41,617 nucleotides of DNA from assembly GCF_016009175.1 (NCBI RefSeq), contig NZ_JADUCM010000042.1:1-41617 (forward strand), read 5' to 3'. Origin of the DNA: Pseudomonas alkylphenolica (GTDB lineage Bacteria; Pseudomonadota; Gammaproteobacteria; Pseudomonadales; Pseudomonadaceae). Of this stretch, positions 25,199 to 35,970 are shown piece after piece. The translations under genes and the position numbers were made by a program. The notes below the pieces were generated by a model. It ran no database searches, was not told where the DNA came from, and was given only the letters and a program-made list of their open reading frames with translations. Every line of letters starts with the position of its first letter. Positions within the stretch are counted from its first letter, which is position 1.

Positions 25199-26545
25199 TC
25201 AGAACGACGACTGAATCTTCAAACCCGCGACCAGCGCGTTGTCCACTTCATCAACCCCACCCGGGTGGGTGATGTACTGCAGATTGGGACGGACAGTCAG
25301 CCAGTTGGTGACGTGGAAGCCATAATTGAGCTCGTAGTTGTACTCGGTAGTGCGCAACGGCGAGAACAGCGGGTCTTCGTAATTGCTGACACCGTTGGCG
25401 GCATTGATCAACTCGGCGTTTTTCTTCACGTCGTCATTGACATGGATACGGGCAAAACCGATACCGATGTCATCCTTCGGACGTGCATCGAACGGGCCTT
25501 TGTAGACGAGCATCAGCGACTGGTAGTTGTCGATGAAGTTGGTGTCCTTGTCATGGAAGGTGGCGTTTGCCGCGATGTTCAGGCCACGGCTGGCATCGCC
25601 GTTATGACGGGTGAGCTGCTGTTGCGCGACAAACCAGTAGCCGTGCTTGCTGTCATGCACGCGATAGCTGTTACCCGTGGTCGCCGCATCCTGGCCGTTG
25701 TCGTCCTCACGCACGTCATCGGCATCGGCCGTGCTCTTGTAGTAACCCACACGGTATTCGCCCGGCAGGCTGTTGATTTTCGGTGACCAGACCAGTTCCA
25801 CCGGCAAAACCGTACCGGCGGTACCGCTGCCGCTGAGTTTGAAGCCGTTGCCGTGCTCCAGCTGAGAGGGATTCTGGTTGTACGCCCCGACTTGCGCATA
25901 GAGTTCATCATTGATGTTGTATTTGAAGCGGATCGCCGCCTGGCTGACAGGCCAGTTGTACCAGATGTTGGTTGCCCAGTTACCCACCTGGGAGCCACAG
26001 AACGCCAGGTTCTGGAACTCGCACGGGAAGGTGTTGAAGTCTTCGCCCTCGCCGAAGTAACCGGCCTTGATGTCGAGTTTGTTGTCGAAGAACTGGTGCT
26101 GAATCCACAGCTGAGTCAGGCGCACCATATGCCCCCGGCCATAGACTTCCTGCGATGAGCTCAGGGTGCCGGCACGCGGGTCGCCGATGCGGTCATTGGA
26201 AATGTTCTCGCCGTTTCGGTTCGTCAGCTGGATCTTGGCCTGGGTGTTATCCCAGCCCAGCAGCTTTTGCAGATCAAGCGCGGCCCCCAGACCGAACTGG
26301 TCGCTGTAGCGTGCCGTCTTGTCATCGTTGAAACCGCCATTGAGGTTTGCGCCGACTTCACCGACGTAGTCGATCTTGATGTCGACACCCTTCTCCAGCA
26401 GTTCGGTACGGGTACCGCCCCAGTCGCCGGTCATCCATTGCGACTCCGGGGCAAAGGCATCGGCAGCCTGCACTCCGCAACTGACCCCGAGCGCCGCCAG
26501 CAAGGTCAGCGGCGACAGTGGCTTGATGCGTTTGAAGTGATCCAT
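25199..26545 (-). CDS. oprB: Carbohydrate-selective porin OprB
   Basis: 448 residues. An outer membrane beta-barrel for glucose and related sugars. Signal peptide about 1-27 (ending VQA/ADAF), followed by the OprB-family segment MTGDWGGTRTELLEKGVDIKIDYVGE. The C-terminus ends in Phe (IQSSF), as in outer membrane barrels. I chose the ATG at 26545 since GAGG precedes it. The ATG at 26560 has no ribosome binding site. Last or near-last gene of gtsABCD-oprB, sharing its control by glucose. Confidence 0.94.
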   Translation of the reverse strand: MDHFKRIKPLSPLTLLAALGVSCGVQAADAFAPESQWMTGDWGGTRTELLEKGVDIKIDYVGEVGANLNGGFNDDKTARYSDQFGLGAALDLQKLLGWDNTQAKIQLTNRNGENISNDRIGDPRAGTLSSSQEVYGRGHMVRLTQLWIQHQFFDNKLDIKAGYFGEGEDFNTFPCEFQNLAFCGSQVGNWATNIWYNWPVSQAAIRFKYNINDELYAQVGAYNQNPSQLEHGNGFKLSGSGTAGTVLPVELVWSPKINSLPGEYRVGYYKSTADADDVREDDNGQDAATTGNSYRVHDSKHGYWFVAQQQLTRHNGDASRGLNIAANATFHDKDTNFIDNYQSLMLVYKGPFDARPKDDIGIGFARIHVNDDVKKNAELINAANGVSNYEDPLFSPLRTTEYNYELNYGFHVTNWLTVRPNLQYITHPGGVDEVDNALVAGLKIQSSF

Positions 26546-26564
26546 CCTTTGTTTCCTCATTTTA

Positions 26565-26572
26565 TTGTTCTT
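26565..26572 (-). promoter_or_regulatory. Hfq/Crc-type A-rich motif in the oprB leader
   Basis: The minus strand reads AAGAACAA, an exact AAnAAnAA catabolite-activity motif, about 20-27 bases before the oprB ATG. In pseudomonads Hfq with Crc binds such motifs near start codons and blocks translation when preferred organic acids are present. Confidence 0.5.
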
Positions 26573-26599
26573 GATGGGCTTGTACGACTTGAAACGAAT

Positions 26600-27757
<1,158 letters not shown>

Positions 27758-27763
27758 GTTGTC

Positions 27764-28609
27764 TTACCCCTTGACCGCGCCGGCCGTGAGCCCGCGCAGG
27801 AAATACTTGCCAGCCAGCACATAGACCAACAGGGTCGGTAACCCGGCGATCATCGCCGCCGCCATGTCGACGTTGTATTCCTTGACCCCGGTGCTGGTGT
27901 TGACCAGGTTGTTGAGGGCCACGGTGATCGGTTGCGCATCGCCACTGGCGAACACCACACCAAAGAGAAAATCGTTCCAGATCTGGGTGAACTGCCAGAT
28001 CAGGCAGACCATGATGATCGGCACCGACATCGGCAGTAGGATGCGCCCGAAGATGGTGAAAAATCCCGCGCCATCCAGGCGTGCCGCCCGCACCAGGGCG
28101 TCAGGCACGCTGCAGTAGTAGTTGCGAAAGAACAGCGTGGTGAAGGCCAGGCCGTAGACGATATGCACCAGTACCAGGCCACTGGTGGTACTGGCCAGGC
28201 CGAGCTTGCCGAGGGTGAACGATGCCGGCAGCAGCACGGTCTGGAACGGCAGGAAGCAGCCAAACAGCAACAACCCGAAGAACAGCTGCGAGCCGCGAAA
28301 GCGCCACATCGACAGGACATAGCCGTTGAGGGCACCCAGCAGGGTGGAAATCACCACGGCCGGCACAGTGATTTTCACCGAGTTCCAGAAGTAGCCACCG
28401 ACAGTGTCCCAGGCCTTGATCCAGCCGATGCCGGTGATCACGGCCGGCCAGCTCAGCAGGTTGCCGGTACGGATGTCTTCCGGTGACTTGAAGCTGGTCA
28501 GCAGCATCACGATCAGCGGAATCAGGTACAGCGCGCAGGCCAGCAACAGCGTCGAGTAGATCGCCAGGCGGCTGAAACTGAAAGCGCGGGGAGCCAGGGA
28601 TCTAGTCAT
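27764..28609 (-). CDS. gtsC: Glucose ABC transporter permease
   Basis: 281 residues with six predicted membrane segments. The MalG-type binding-protein-dependent transport signature (EAA loop) appears around ALVRAARLDGAGFFTIFGRILLPMSVP. It pairs with GtsB. The start overlaps the end of gtsB by eight bases, consistent with coupled translation. Confidence 0.94.
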   Translation of the reverse strand: MTRSLAPRAFSFSRLAIYSTLLLACALYLIPLIVMLLTSFKSPEDIRTGNLLSWPAVITGIGWIKAWDTVGGYFWNSVKITVPAVVISTLLGALNGYVLSMWRFRGSQLFFGLLLFGCFLPFQTVLLPASFTLGKLGLASTTSGLVLVHIVYGLAFTTLFFRNYYCSVPDALVRAARLDGAGFFTIFGRILLPMSVPIIMVCLIWQFTQIWNDFLFGVVFASGDAQPITVALNNLVNTSTGVKEYNVDMAAAMIAGLPTLLVYVLAGKYFLRGLTAGAVKG

Positions 28610-29510
28610 GGCGCTTGTTCCTCAGTTCCGAATACAGGTAAGGCACCAGTATCGACAGGATCGCCCCCAGCATCAGGATGGCACTGGCCGAGCCCATGCC
28701 CATTTGTCCGCGGCTGAAGGTGAAGGAGTACATGAACATGGCCGGCAGGTCGGAAGCATAGCCCGGCCCACCTGCGGTCATGGCCGCCACCAGGTCGAAA
28801 CTCTTGATGGCGATGTGTGCAAGGATCATCAGCGCACTGAAGAATACCGGGCGCAGGCTCGGCAGGACGATGCGCAGGTAAATGCTCGGCAGGCTCGCAC
28901 CATCGACCTGGGCGGCGCGGATGATCGACTGGTCAACACTGCGCAAGCCGGCCAGAAACAGCGCCATGACAAAACCCGAGGCCTGCCACACGGCGGCGAT
29001 CACCAGGCAGTAGACCACCCGGTCCGGGTCGACCAGCCAGTCCAGGCGAAAGCCTTCCCAGCCCCAGTCGCGAAGCATTTTGTCCAGGCCCAGGCCCGGA
29101 TTGAGCAGCCATTTCCAGGCGGTACCGGTGACGATCATCGACAGCGCCATGGGATACAGATAGATCGTGCGGATAACCCCTTCGCGACGGATGCGCTGAT
29201 CCAGCAGCACCGCCAGCAACACGCCGATCACCAGACTGATGGCGATGAACATCCCGCCAAACACCAGCAGGTTTTTACTCGCGACCCACCAGCGGTCGTT
29301 TTCCATCAGCCGGGCGTATTGCGCCAGGCCCACCCATTTGTAGCTGGGCATGAAGCTGGAGTTGGTGAACGACAGGACGAAGGTCCAGAGGATGTAGCCG
29401 TAAAAGCCCACCAGGACAATCAGCATGCTCGGCGCCAGCACCAGTTTCGGTAGCCAGCGCTGCAAGGCATCGAACGGCGAGGCCTTGTTGATTGTGGCAA
29501 CAGTGCTCAT
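28602..29510 (-). CDS. gtsB: Glucose ABC transporter permease
   Basis: 302 residues, MalF/UgpA-type with about six membrane segments. The EAA loop reads SIIRAAQVDGASLPSIYLRIVLPSLRP. It forms the inner-membrane channel with GtsC. A REP-like element sits in the 75-base gap between gtsA and gtsB. Confidence 0.94.
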   Translation of the reverse strand: MSTVATINKASPFDALQRWLPKLVLAPSMLIVLVGFYGYILWTFVLSFTNSSFMPSYKWVGLAQYARLMENDRWWVASKNLLVFGGMFIAISLVIGVLLAVLLDQRIRREGVIRTIYLYPMALSMIVTGTAWKWLLNPGLGLDKMLRDWGWEGFRLDWLVDPDRVVYCLVIAAVWQASGFVMALFLAGLRSVDQSIIRAAQVDGASLPSIYLRIVLPSLRPVFFSALMILAHIAIKSFDLVAAMTAGGPGYASDLPAMFMYSFTFSRGQMGMGSASAILMLGAILSILVPYLYSELRNKRHD

Positions 29511-29551
29511 CGGTTTGATCTCGGTTGGAGGGCGGTGCTGTGCACCGCATC

Positions 29552-29571
29552 GCTGGCAAGCCAGCTCCCAC
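29552..29571 (+). repeat. REP-like palindrome between gtsA and gtsB
   Basis: GCTGGCAAGCCAGCTCCCAC is the core of a P. putida group REP element, containing the palindrome GCTGGCAAGCCAGC. It lies between the binding protein and permease genes. Such structures often stabilise the upstream message, which would raise GtsA relative to the permeases. Confidence 0.7.
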
Positions 29572-29585
29572 AGTGGATTGCAGGA

Positions 29586-30848
29586 TTACTTGGCTGACTT
29601 GATCGCCGAGTTCAGCTGTTTGACCGCCTGTGCGGGATCCGCTTTCGGGTCATTGAGGAAGTTGGTCACGACATCGAAGATCGCGCCTTGCACCGCCAGG
29701 GTCGTGGCCATGTTGTGGGCCATGCTCGGCTGCAGGCCATCGCCCTTCTCGGCCTCCTTGAAGTCCAAGGCCGATTTCTGCGTGCAGGCGTCGAACTGGC
29801 TCATGTCCATGTCCTGGCGCACCGGCAGCGAGCCCTTGTTCTGGTTGAACACGGTCTGGAACTCAGGCTCCAGGGCGACCTTGGCGAGGTCGTTCTGGGC
29901 CTTGATGTCGTTGTCGTTCTTGAGCTTGAACATCGCCAGCGAGTCGATGTTGTAGGCAAAGCTGCCCTGGGTCCCCGGGAAGGCGACGCACTGGTAGTCC
30001 TTGCCCGCAACCTTGCCGGCCGCAGTCCATTCGCTCTTGGCCCAGTCGCCCATGATCTGCATGCCCGCCTTGCCGTTGATGACCTCGGCGGCGGCGATGT
30101 TCCAGTCACGCCCTGCACGGTTGGGGTCCATGTAGGTGCCCAGGCGCTGCAAGGTCTTGAACACGGCAACCATCTGCTCGCCAGTGAGGGTCTTCTCATC
30201 CAGATCGACAAAGGCGGCGTGATAGCCCTTGGGGCCGAGAATGCTCAGGGCCAGGTCTTCGAATACGGTACTGTCCTGCCACGGCTGCCCGCCGTGGGCG
30301 AGCGGAATGAAGCCGGCCGCCTTGAGCTTGTCGGCCGCGGCAAACAGCTCATCGAGGGTGGTCGGGACCTTGGCGCCGGCTTTCTCGAACACCTGCGGGT
30401 TGATCCACAGCCAGTTGACCCGGTGAATGTTCACCGGTACTGCCACGTAATGACCGTCATACTTCATGATTTCGGCGACTTTAGCGGGCAGCAGCTTGTC
30501 CCACTGGTTGGCCGCAGCCACTTCATCCAGCTCGGTGAGCAGGCCGAGCGCGCCCCACTCCTGGATATCCGGCCCCTTGATCTGCGCCGCTGCCGGCGGG
30601 TTGCCGGAAATAGCGCGGGTCTTCAGCACGGTCATGGCCGCCGCGCCACCGCCACCGGCCACGGCGTTGTCCTTCCAGATGAATCCGTCTTTGGTGACTT
30701 GCTGCTTGAGGGTTTCCACGGCCTTGGCTTCGCCACCGGAGGTCCACCAGTGCAGGACTTCAACGGTGCCGGTATCGGCAGCAAGGGCGCTCAGGGGCAA
30801 CAAGGAGGCGAGAGAAATGACAGCGGCGAGGCGATTGATCGCATTCAT
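29586..30848 (-). CDS. gtsA: Glucose-binding periplasmic protein
   Basis: 420 residues. Sec signal peptide at about 1-23 (ending ALA/ADTG), then the family 1 extracellular solute-binding protein (VEVLHWWTSGGEAKAVETLK). The trapped sugar goes to GtsBCD. The ATG at 30848 is preceded by AAAAGG. The longer frame to 30956 has no signal peptide. First gene of gtsABCD-oprB, with an A-rich motif in its leader. Confidence 0.95.
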   Translation of the reverse strand: MNAINRLAAVISLASLLPLSALAADTGTVEVLHWWTSGGEAKAVETLKQQVTKDGFIWKDNAVAGGGGAAAMTVLKTRAISGNPPAAAQIKGPDIQEWGALGLLTELDEVAAANQWDKLLPAKVAEIMKYDGHYVAVPVNIHRVNWLWINPQVFEKAGAKVPTTLDELFAAADKLKAAGFIPLAHGGQPWQDSTVFEDLALSILGPKGYHAAFVDLDEKTLTGEQMVAVFKTLQRLGTYMDPNRAGRDWNIAAAEVINGKAGMQIMGDWAKSEWTAAGKVAGKDYQCVAFPGTQGSFAYNIDSLAMFKLKNDNDIKAQNDLAKVALEPEFQTVFNQNKGSLPVRQDMDMSQFDACTQKSALDFKEAEKGDGLQPSMAHNMATTLAVQGAIFDVVTNFLNDPKADPAQAVKQLNSAIKSAK

Positions 30849-30861
30849 CAAAAGTAACCTT

Positions 30862-30872
30862 TTCTTGTTGTT
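30862..30872 (-). promoter_or_regulatory. Hfq/Crc-type A-rich motif in the gtsA leader
   Basis: The minus strand reads AACAACAAGAA, two overlapping AAnAAnAA motifs (30865-30872 and 30862-30869), 14-24 bases before the gtsA ATG. It touches the likely ribosome binding site, the usual place for Hfq/Crc-mediated blocking. Confidence 0.55.
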
Positions 30873-30980
30873 ATGCAGGTGCAAGTCGTGGTGCTTGCGC
30901 TTGCATCGGAGTCTAACCAGCCCCCCGACCGGCGGAAGTAACGAAGGGATGTGCAATTGTCACCGACCGGTGACATTCGC

Positions 30981-32405
30981 TCAGTCGTTGCTGCGCGGCA
31001 GGCTCAAGGTCACCCGCAAGCCACCTTCGCGCAGGTTGCGCAAACTTACTTCACCGCCATGGCTGTGGGCGATATTGCGGGCAATCCCCAACCCCAGGCC
31101 GTAGCCCTGCTGCTGCCCGGCCAGGCGAAAATGCGGCTCGAACACCTGCTCCTGGCGCTGCTCGGGCACGCCTGGCCCTTCGTCATCAACCTGCAGCACA
31201 AAGCCCGACTCGCTGTCGAGCACACGCAGGTGCGCACGCTCGCCGTACTTCAAGGCATTGTCGATCAGGTTGCCCATGCACCGGCGCAGGGCCAGCGGCT
31301 TGCCCGGGTACGGCGCCAGCGCCCTGCCCTGCAGGGTCACCCGGCCACTGGCGAGGTAGGGTTCGATCAGGCAGTCAAGGGCCTGATTGAGGTCGATCGG
31401 TTCGATGTTCTCGTGGATGTCGGTGTCCTTGACGCACTGCAAGGCGCCTTTGACCAGCATCTCCAGCTCGTCCAGGTCGCGGCTGAACTTGGCCTGCTGT
31501 TGTTCGTCTTCAAGCAGTTCGACACGCAGGCGCAGGCGGGTGATCGGCGTGCGCAAATCATGGGAAATGGCACTGAACAACTGGCTACGCTCGGTTAAAT
31601 AACGGCTGATACGTTCACGCATGGCATTGAACGCCCGCCCGACCTCGACCACCTCGCTACCACCACCCTCCGCCACCGGCGGCACGTCGGCACCCAGCGA
31701 CATTTCCCGCGCCGCACGGGCCAGGCGCTTGAGCGGGCGGCTCTGCCAGTGCACGAGCAAACCGATGAACAGCAACAGGAAGAAGCTGGTCAGGCCGATG
31801 AACCACACCTGCTGACGTGGCAGCCCCTCATCCTCAAGGCTGGTGTAGGGCTCGGGCATCAGCGAGGCAATGTACAGCCATTCTTCCTCGCCCAGGCGGA
31901 TCTGGGTGACCAGCACCGGCGGGTTGACCGGCTCCAGCGTCAAGGCATAGTGCGCCCAGGAACGGGGCAGCTCATCGAGCTTCAAACCGCTGTTGAAGAT
32001 CCTCAGGTCCTGGGGGCTGACGAACTCGACACTGATGTCCATCTGCGCGCCCAGGCGCTGGCGCAGCACATCATCCACCGCCTCGATCACCGCCTGTTTG
32101 CGTGGGGTGTTCGCCATGGCCTGCATCTGCAGCGGCTTGTCGTTGAGCGACACGACAAAGCGCGTACCACCCATGCTGCGCAACTGATCGAGCACCATCG
32201 GCCGATAGGCCAACGGCAGGGAGCGAAAGTAACTGACGCTGGCGCTCATCGAATGCGCCAGGCTGCGTGCGCTGGCCACCAGGCCTTCCAGCTGGCTGGC
32301 GCGCAGTTGCGACAACCAGATCAGGCTCGACAAGCCTTGGGCCAGCAACACCACCAGCAGGGTCAACAGCAGCATGCGCCCCAGCAATGAACGCGGCAGC
32401 GGCAA
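30981..32405 (-). CDS. gtrS: Sensor histidine kinase GtrS
   Basis: An inner-membrane kinase of about 474 residues partnering GltR; in pseudomonads it senses 2-ketogluconate or 6-phosphogluconate and controls glucose uptake. An N-terminal membrane segment (LLLTLLVVLLA), a periplasmic domain and a second segment near residue 245 precede HAMP and HisKA. The phospho-His is in AISHDLRTPITRLRLR, and the N, G1 and G2 boxes (NLIDNALKYG, DDEGPGVP, GYGLGLGIA) are intact. The start is uncertain: TTG at 32405 has AAGGGGG seven bases upstream and follows the gltR stop closely. TTG at 32435 or GTG at 32465 would overlap gltR. Confidence 0.88.
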   Translation of the reverse strand: MPLPRSLLGRMLLLTLLVVLLAQGLSSLIWLSQLRASQLEGLVASARSLAHSMSASVSYFRSLPLAYRPMVLDQLRSMGGTRFVVSLNDKPLQMQAMANTPRKQAVIEAVDDVLRQRLGAQMDISVEFVSPQDLRIFNSGLKLDELPRSWAHYALTLEPVNPPVLVTQIRLGEEEWLYIASLMPEPYTSLEDEGLPRQQVWFIGLTSFFLLLFIGLLVHWQSRPLKRLARAAREMSLGADVPPVAEGGGSEVVEVGRAFNAMRERISRYLTERSQLFSAISHDLRTPITRLRLRVELLEDEQQQAKFSRDLDELEMLVKGALQCVKDTDIHENIEPIDLNQALDCLIEPYLASGRVTLQGRALAPYPGKPLALRRCMGNLIDNALKYGERAHLRVLDSESGFVLQVDDEGPGVPEQRQEQVFEPHFRLAGQQQGYGLGLGIARNIAHSHGGEVSLRNLREGGLRVTLSLPRSND

Positions 32406-32418
32406 TCGCCAGCCCCCT

Positions 32419-33144
32419 TCAGTGCGCGGGCGCAACGCTGGCCGCCAACAGGTAACCGCTACCACGCACGGTGCGTATCAGCCGGGGCGGCTTTTCGGTA
32501 TCGCGCAGGCGCTGACGCAAGCGGCTGACCGCCATATCGACAATACGATCCAGCGGCATGGGTTCGCGGCCGCGGGTGGCGTTGCCGATGGTGTCGCGGT
32601 CGAGGATCTGTTGCGGGTGATCGAGGAACAGCTTGAGCAAAGCAAAGTCGGCGCCCGACAGGATCACTTCTTCACCGTCACGGTGAAACAGGCGGTGGCT
32701 GACGGTATCAAGCCGCCAGTCATCGAACGCCAGGACATCGCCGCCGTTGCGCTCGTGAACGAAGCCGGCGCGGCGCAGCAAGGCCTTGATTCGCGCCTGT
32801 AGTTCGCGAGGGCTGAAGGGCTTGCCGAGGTAATCATCCGCCCCCAGCTCCAGGCCGATGACGCGGTCGGCCTCATCGGAACTGGCGGTCAGCATGATGA
32901 TCGGCACCTGGGCCAGGCGCGGGTGCTGACGCACCCAGCGGCACAGACTGAAGCCGTCTTCATCGGGCAGCATGACATCGAGGATCACCAGGTCGCAGTC
33001 GCTGCTGTCCAGCGCCTGGCGAAAGCCCTGACCGTCGGCGGCCGCCTGCACACTGAAACCGGCGCGGCTCAGGTAGGTTTGCAACAGCTCACGGATGTCC
33101 TGATCGTCGTCGACCATCAGGATCGATCTACCGGCAGTACTCAC
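32419..33144 (-). CDS. gltR: Response regulator GltR (OmpR family)
   Basis: 241 residues. The receiver has its acidic pocket at D12-D13 and the phospho-acceptor D56 in DLVILDVMLP. A winged-helix DNA-binding domain of the OmpR/PhoB type follows (GRE-P-x-DRIVDMAVSRLRQRL). In P. putida group strains GltR regulates oprB, gts and gltR. Start GTG at 33144 with AAGGA upstream. Lies directly before gtrS and 46 bases after glk. Confidence 0.92.
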   Translation of the reverse strand: MSTAGRSILMVDDDQDIRELLQTYLSRAGFSVQAAADGQGFRQALDSSDCDLVILDVMLPDEDGFSLCRWVRQHPRLAQVPIIMLTASSDEADRVIGLELGADDYLGKPFSPRELQARIKALLRRAGFVHERNGGDVLAFDDWRLDTVSHRLFHRDGEEVILSGADFALLKLFLDHPQQILDRDTIGNATRGREPMPLDRIVDMAVSRLRQRLRDTEKPPRLIRTVRGSGYLLAASVAPAH

Positions 33145-33190
33145 TACAGCTCATCCTTGTCGACGCGGGTCGAAACGCCCGCTGTTCACC

Positions 33191-34147
33191 TTAGTTCAGC
33201 GTCTGTTGCAAGGCGACGCCCGCCCCCAGCAAACCGGAAAACTCGGCTGTCACCAACCACACCGGCACATCGTTGAAATAACCGCTCATGCAGCCCTTCT
33301 GAGCAAAGCTGTCGGCAAAACCGCTGCGCAGAAACAACTCGGCAAAGCGCGGAATGATGCCCCCGACGATATAGACACCACCGCGCCCACCCAGGGTCAG
33401 CACGTTGTTGCCCGCCACCCGCCCGAGAAAGCGGCAGAACTGCTCGATGACCATCAGCGCCAGCGGCTCACCGGCCAATGCCGCATCGGTGATGGCCGCC
33501 GGGGTGAGCAGCACCGGTGGTTGCCCCTCCAGCGCACAGATGGCCTGGTACAAACGCAGCAGGCCGCCACCACTGAGCACCGTTTCGGCACTGACGTGGC
33601 CAATCTCGCTTTCGATGTGTTGACGGATCTGCGCCTCACGGGCATTGCCGACCGGCAAGTCGACATGCCCGCCTTCACCCGGCAAGGCAATCCAGCGGCC
33701 ATCGGCCAGGCCCAGCAAGGTACCCACACCCAAACCGGTACCCGGACCGATCACCACGGCCGGGCGCCCCGGTTCGGCGTGTCCCTCGCACACCGTGCGG
33801 TACTCACCGTCCTGCAGACGGGTCATGCCCAGGGCCATGGCGGTAAAGTCGTTGATCAACAACAGCTGCTCGACCTGCAGGGTCTCGCAGAATGCCCGGC
33901 GACTGAGCCGCCAGTGGTTGTTGGTGAAGCGAAACTCATCACCGCTGACCGGACCGGCGACCGCCAGGCACACCGCCCCCAGATCGCCCTTGGCCAGCCC
34001 TTGCGCGGCAAGGTAGGCACCTATGGCTTGTTCGGGGCTGGTGTAATCGGCGGTGGCGAAGACCTGCACAGCGTGCATGCGGTCGTTTTCCCAGAGGGCA
34101 AAGCGGGCGTTGGTGCCGCCGATATCTCCGACCAGGGCGCGCTTCAC
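33191..34147 (-). CDS. glk: Glucokinase
   Basis: 318 residues of the bacterial Glk family that phosphorylates cytoplasmic glucose with ATP. The phosphate-1 motif GDIGGTNAR lies at 7-15, the glucose-binding LLINDFTAMALG follows, and an ATP motif GPGTGLGVGTLLG is intact. The start overlaps the end of edd by four bases (ATGA). It feeds glucose from GtsABCD to Zwf. Confidence 0.96.
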   Translation of the reverse strand: MKRALVGDIGGTNARFALWENDRMHAVQVFATADYTSPEQAIGAYLAAQGLAKGDLGAVCLAVAGPVSGDEFRFTNNHWRLSRRAFCETLQVEQLLLINDFTAMALGMTRLQDGEYRTVCEGHAEPGRPAVVIGPGTGLGVGTLLGLADGRWIALPGEGGHVDLPVGNAREAQIRQHIESEIGHVSAETVLSGGGLLRLYQAICALEGQPPVLLTPAAITDAALAGEPLALMVIEQFCRFLGRVAGNNVLTLGGRGGVYIVGGIIPRFAELFLRSGFADSFAQKGCMSGYFNDVPVWLVTAEFSGLLGAGVALQQTLN

Positions 34148-35970
34148 TTGAGTGTCTCCAGCGCCGAGGTAAAGGCACTGGCGCCCTGCTCTGCCGGGCT
34201 CAGGGCCATGCGCATGAAACCGAACAGTTCGCGGCCGCAGCCCAGGTCATTGCCGGTGGGTGCCGGCGGGATCTCACGATCGGCCAGTTCCGCAGCATCG
34301 AGCTTCACACTCAGGGTGCCGGCGACGCCGTCGACCCGCACGATATCGCCATCACGCACACGGGCCAGCGGCCCGCCGTCGAAGGCTTCAGGGCAGACGT
34401 GAATGGCGGCAGGAATTTTCCCCGACGCGCCAGACATGCGCCCGTCGGTAACCAGCGCGACCTTGAAACCACGGTCCTGCAGCACGCCCAGAAACGGCGT
34501 CATCTTGTGCAGCTCAGGCATGCCATTGCAGCGCGGCCCCTGAAAGCGCATCACGGCAACGAAATCACACTCCAGCTCACCGGCCTGGAAGGCATCGGCC
34601 AGTGCCTGCTGGTCATGGAACACGCGCGCCGGGGCCTCAACCACCTGATGCTCGGGCGCGACCGCCGAGACTTTCATGACCCCGCGACCGAGGTTGCCCT
34701 CCATCACCCGCAAGCCACCTTCAGGCGAAAACGCCCGGGCCACCGGACGCAGGATCGCTTCATCCAGGCTCGCTTGCGGCCCTTCGCGCCAGACCAGCTT
34801 GCCGTTCTCGAGGAAAGGTTCCCGGGTATAACGACGCAGGCCATGGCCGGCCACGGTGTTCACGTCCTCATGCAGCAGCCCTGAATCGAGCAGCTCGCGA
34901 ATCAGGAAGGCCATGCCACCGGCAGCCTGGAAATGGTTGATGTCGGCTTTGCCGTTCGGGTAGACGTGCGACAGGGTCGGCACCACCTCGGACAGCTCGG
35001 CCATGTCCTGCCAGGTCAGCTGGATGCCGGCCGCCTGGGCAATCGCCGGCATGTGCAAGGTGTGGTTGGTCGAGCCGCCCGTGGCATGCAGGGCGACAAT
35101 CGAGTTGATCAGGGATTTCTCGTCGACAATCTCGCCCAGCGGCATGAAGTCACCGCTGGCCTTGGTCATGCGCGTAACCTGCTGCGCCGCCTCGATGGTC
35201 AGGGCATCACGCAACGGGGTGTACGGGTTGACGAACGAAGCGCCCGGCAGGTGCAGGCCCATCACTTCCATCAGCAACTGGTTGGTGTTGGCGGTGCCAT
35301 AGAAGGTGCAGGTGCCGGGGCTGTGATAGGACTTCATCTCCGACTCCAGCAGCTCTTCGCGGCTGGCCTTGCCCTCGGCGTAGCGCTGGCGCACGTCGGC
35401 CTTCTGCTTGTTGGAGATCCCCGAAGGCATCGGCCCGCCCGGCACGAAAATGGTCGGCAGATGACCGAAACGCAGTGCGCCCATCAACAGACCCGGCACG
35501 ATCTTGTCACATATACCCAACATCAGCGCGGCGTCGAACATATTGTGCGACAGGGCGATGGCGGTGGACATGGCGATCACTTCGCGGCTGGCGATGCCCA
35601 GTTCCATGCCCGGCTCACCCTGGGTGACACCGTCACACATCGCCGGCACGCCACCGGCGAACTGGCCGACCGAGCCGATTTCACGCAGGGCCTGTTTGAT
35701 CTGCTCGGGGTAATGCTCGTAAGGCTGGTGCGCCGAGAGCATGTCGTTGTAGGCGGAGACGATCGCGACGTTGGCGGCGTTCATCATCCGCAGGGTGTTC
35801 TTGTCCTGGGTGCCACAACCGGCCACGCCGTGGGCAAAGTTGGCGCATTGCAGCTTGGCCCGCATCGGCCCGTCACTGGCCGCCCCGCGAATCAACTGCA
35901 AATAGCGCTCGCGGGTGGGACGGCTGCGTGCGATCAGCCGTTGGGTGACCTCAAGAATGCGCGGATGCAT
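34144..35970 (-). CDS. edd: 6-phosphogluconate dehydratase
   Basis: 608 residues, IlvD/Edd family with an iron-sulfur cluster. Converts 6-phosphogluconate to KDPG. Motifs CDGVTQGEPGMELG and CTFYGTANTNQLLMEVMGLHLPGASF carry the family cysteines, and the C-terminal DGRMSGASGKIPAAIHVCPEA loop is intact. Start ATG at 35970 with GGAG upstream. First gene of edd-glk-gltR-gtrS, divergent from gap, with a HexR box between. Confidence 0.97.
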   Translation of the reverse strand: MHPRILEVTQRLIARSRPTRERYLQLIRGAASDGPMRAKLQCANFAHGVAGCGTQDKNTLRMMNAANVAIVSAYNDMLSAHQPYEHYPEQIKQALREIGSVGQFAGGVPAMCDGVTQGEPGMELGIASREVIAMSTAIALSHNMFDAALMLGICDKIVPGLLMGALRFGHLPTIFVPGGPMPSGISNKQKADVRQRYAEGKASREELLESEMKSYHSPGTCTFYGTANTNQLLMEVMGLHLPGASFVNPYTPLRDALTIEAAQQVTRMTKASGDFMPLGEIVDEKSLINSIVALHATGGSTNHTLHMPAIAQAAGIQLTWQDMAELSEVVPTLSHVYPNGKADINHFQAAGGMAFLIRELLDSGLLHEDVNTVAGHGLRRYTREPFLENGKLVWREGPQASLDEAILRPVARAFSPEGGLRVMEGNLGRGVMKVSAVAPEHQVVEAPARVFHDQQALADAFQAGELECDFVAVMRFQGPRCNGMPELHKMTPFLGVLQDRGFKVALVTDGRMSGASGKIPAAIHVCPEAFDGGPLARVRDGDIVRVDGVAGTLSVKLDAAELADREIPPAPTGNDLGCGRELFGFMRMALSPAEQGASAFTSALETLK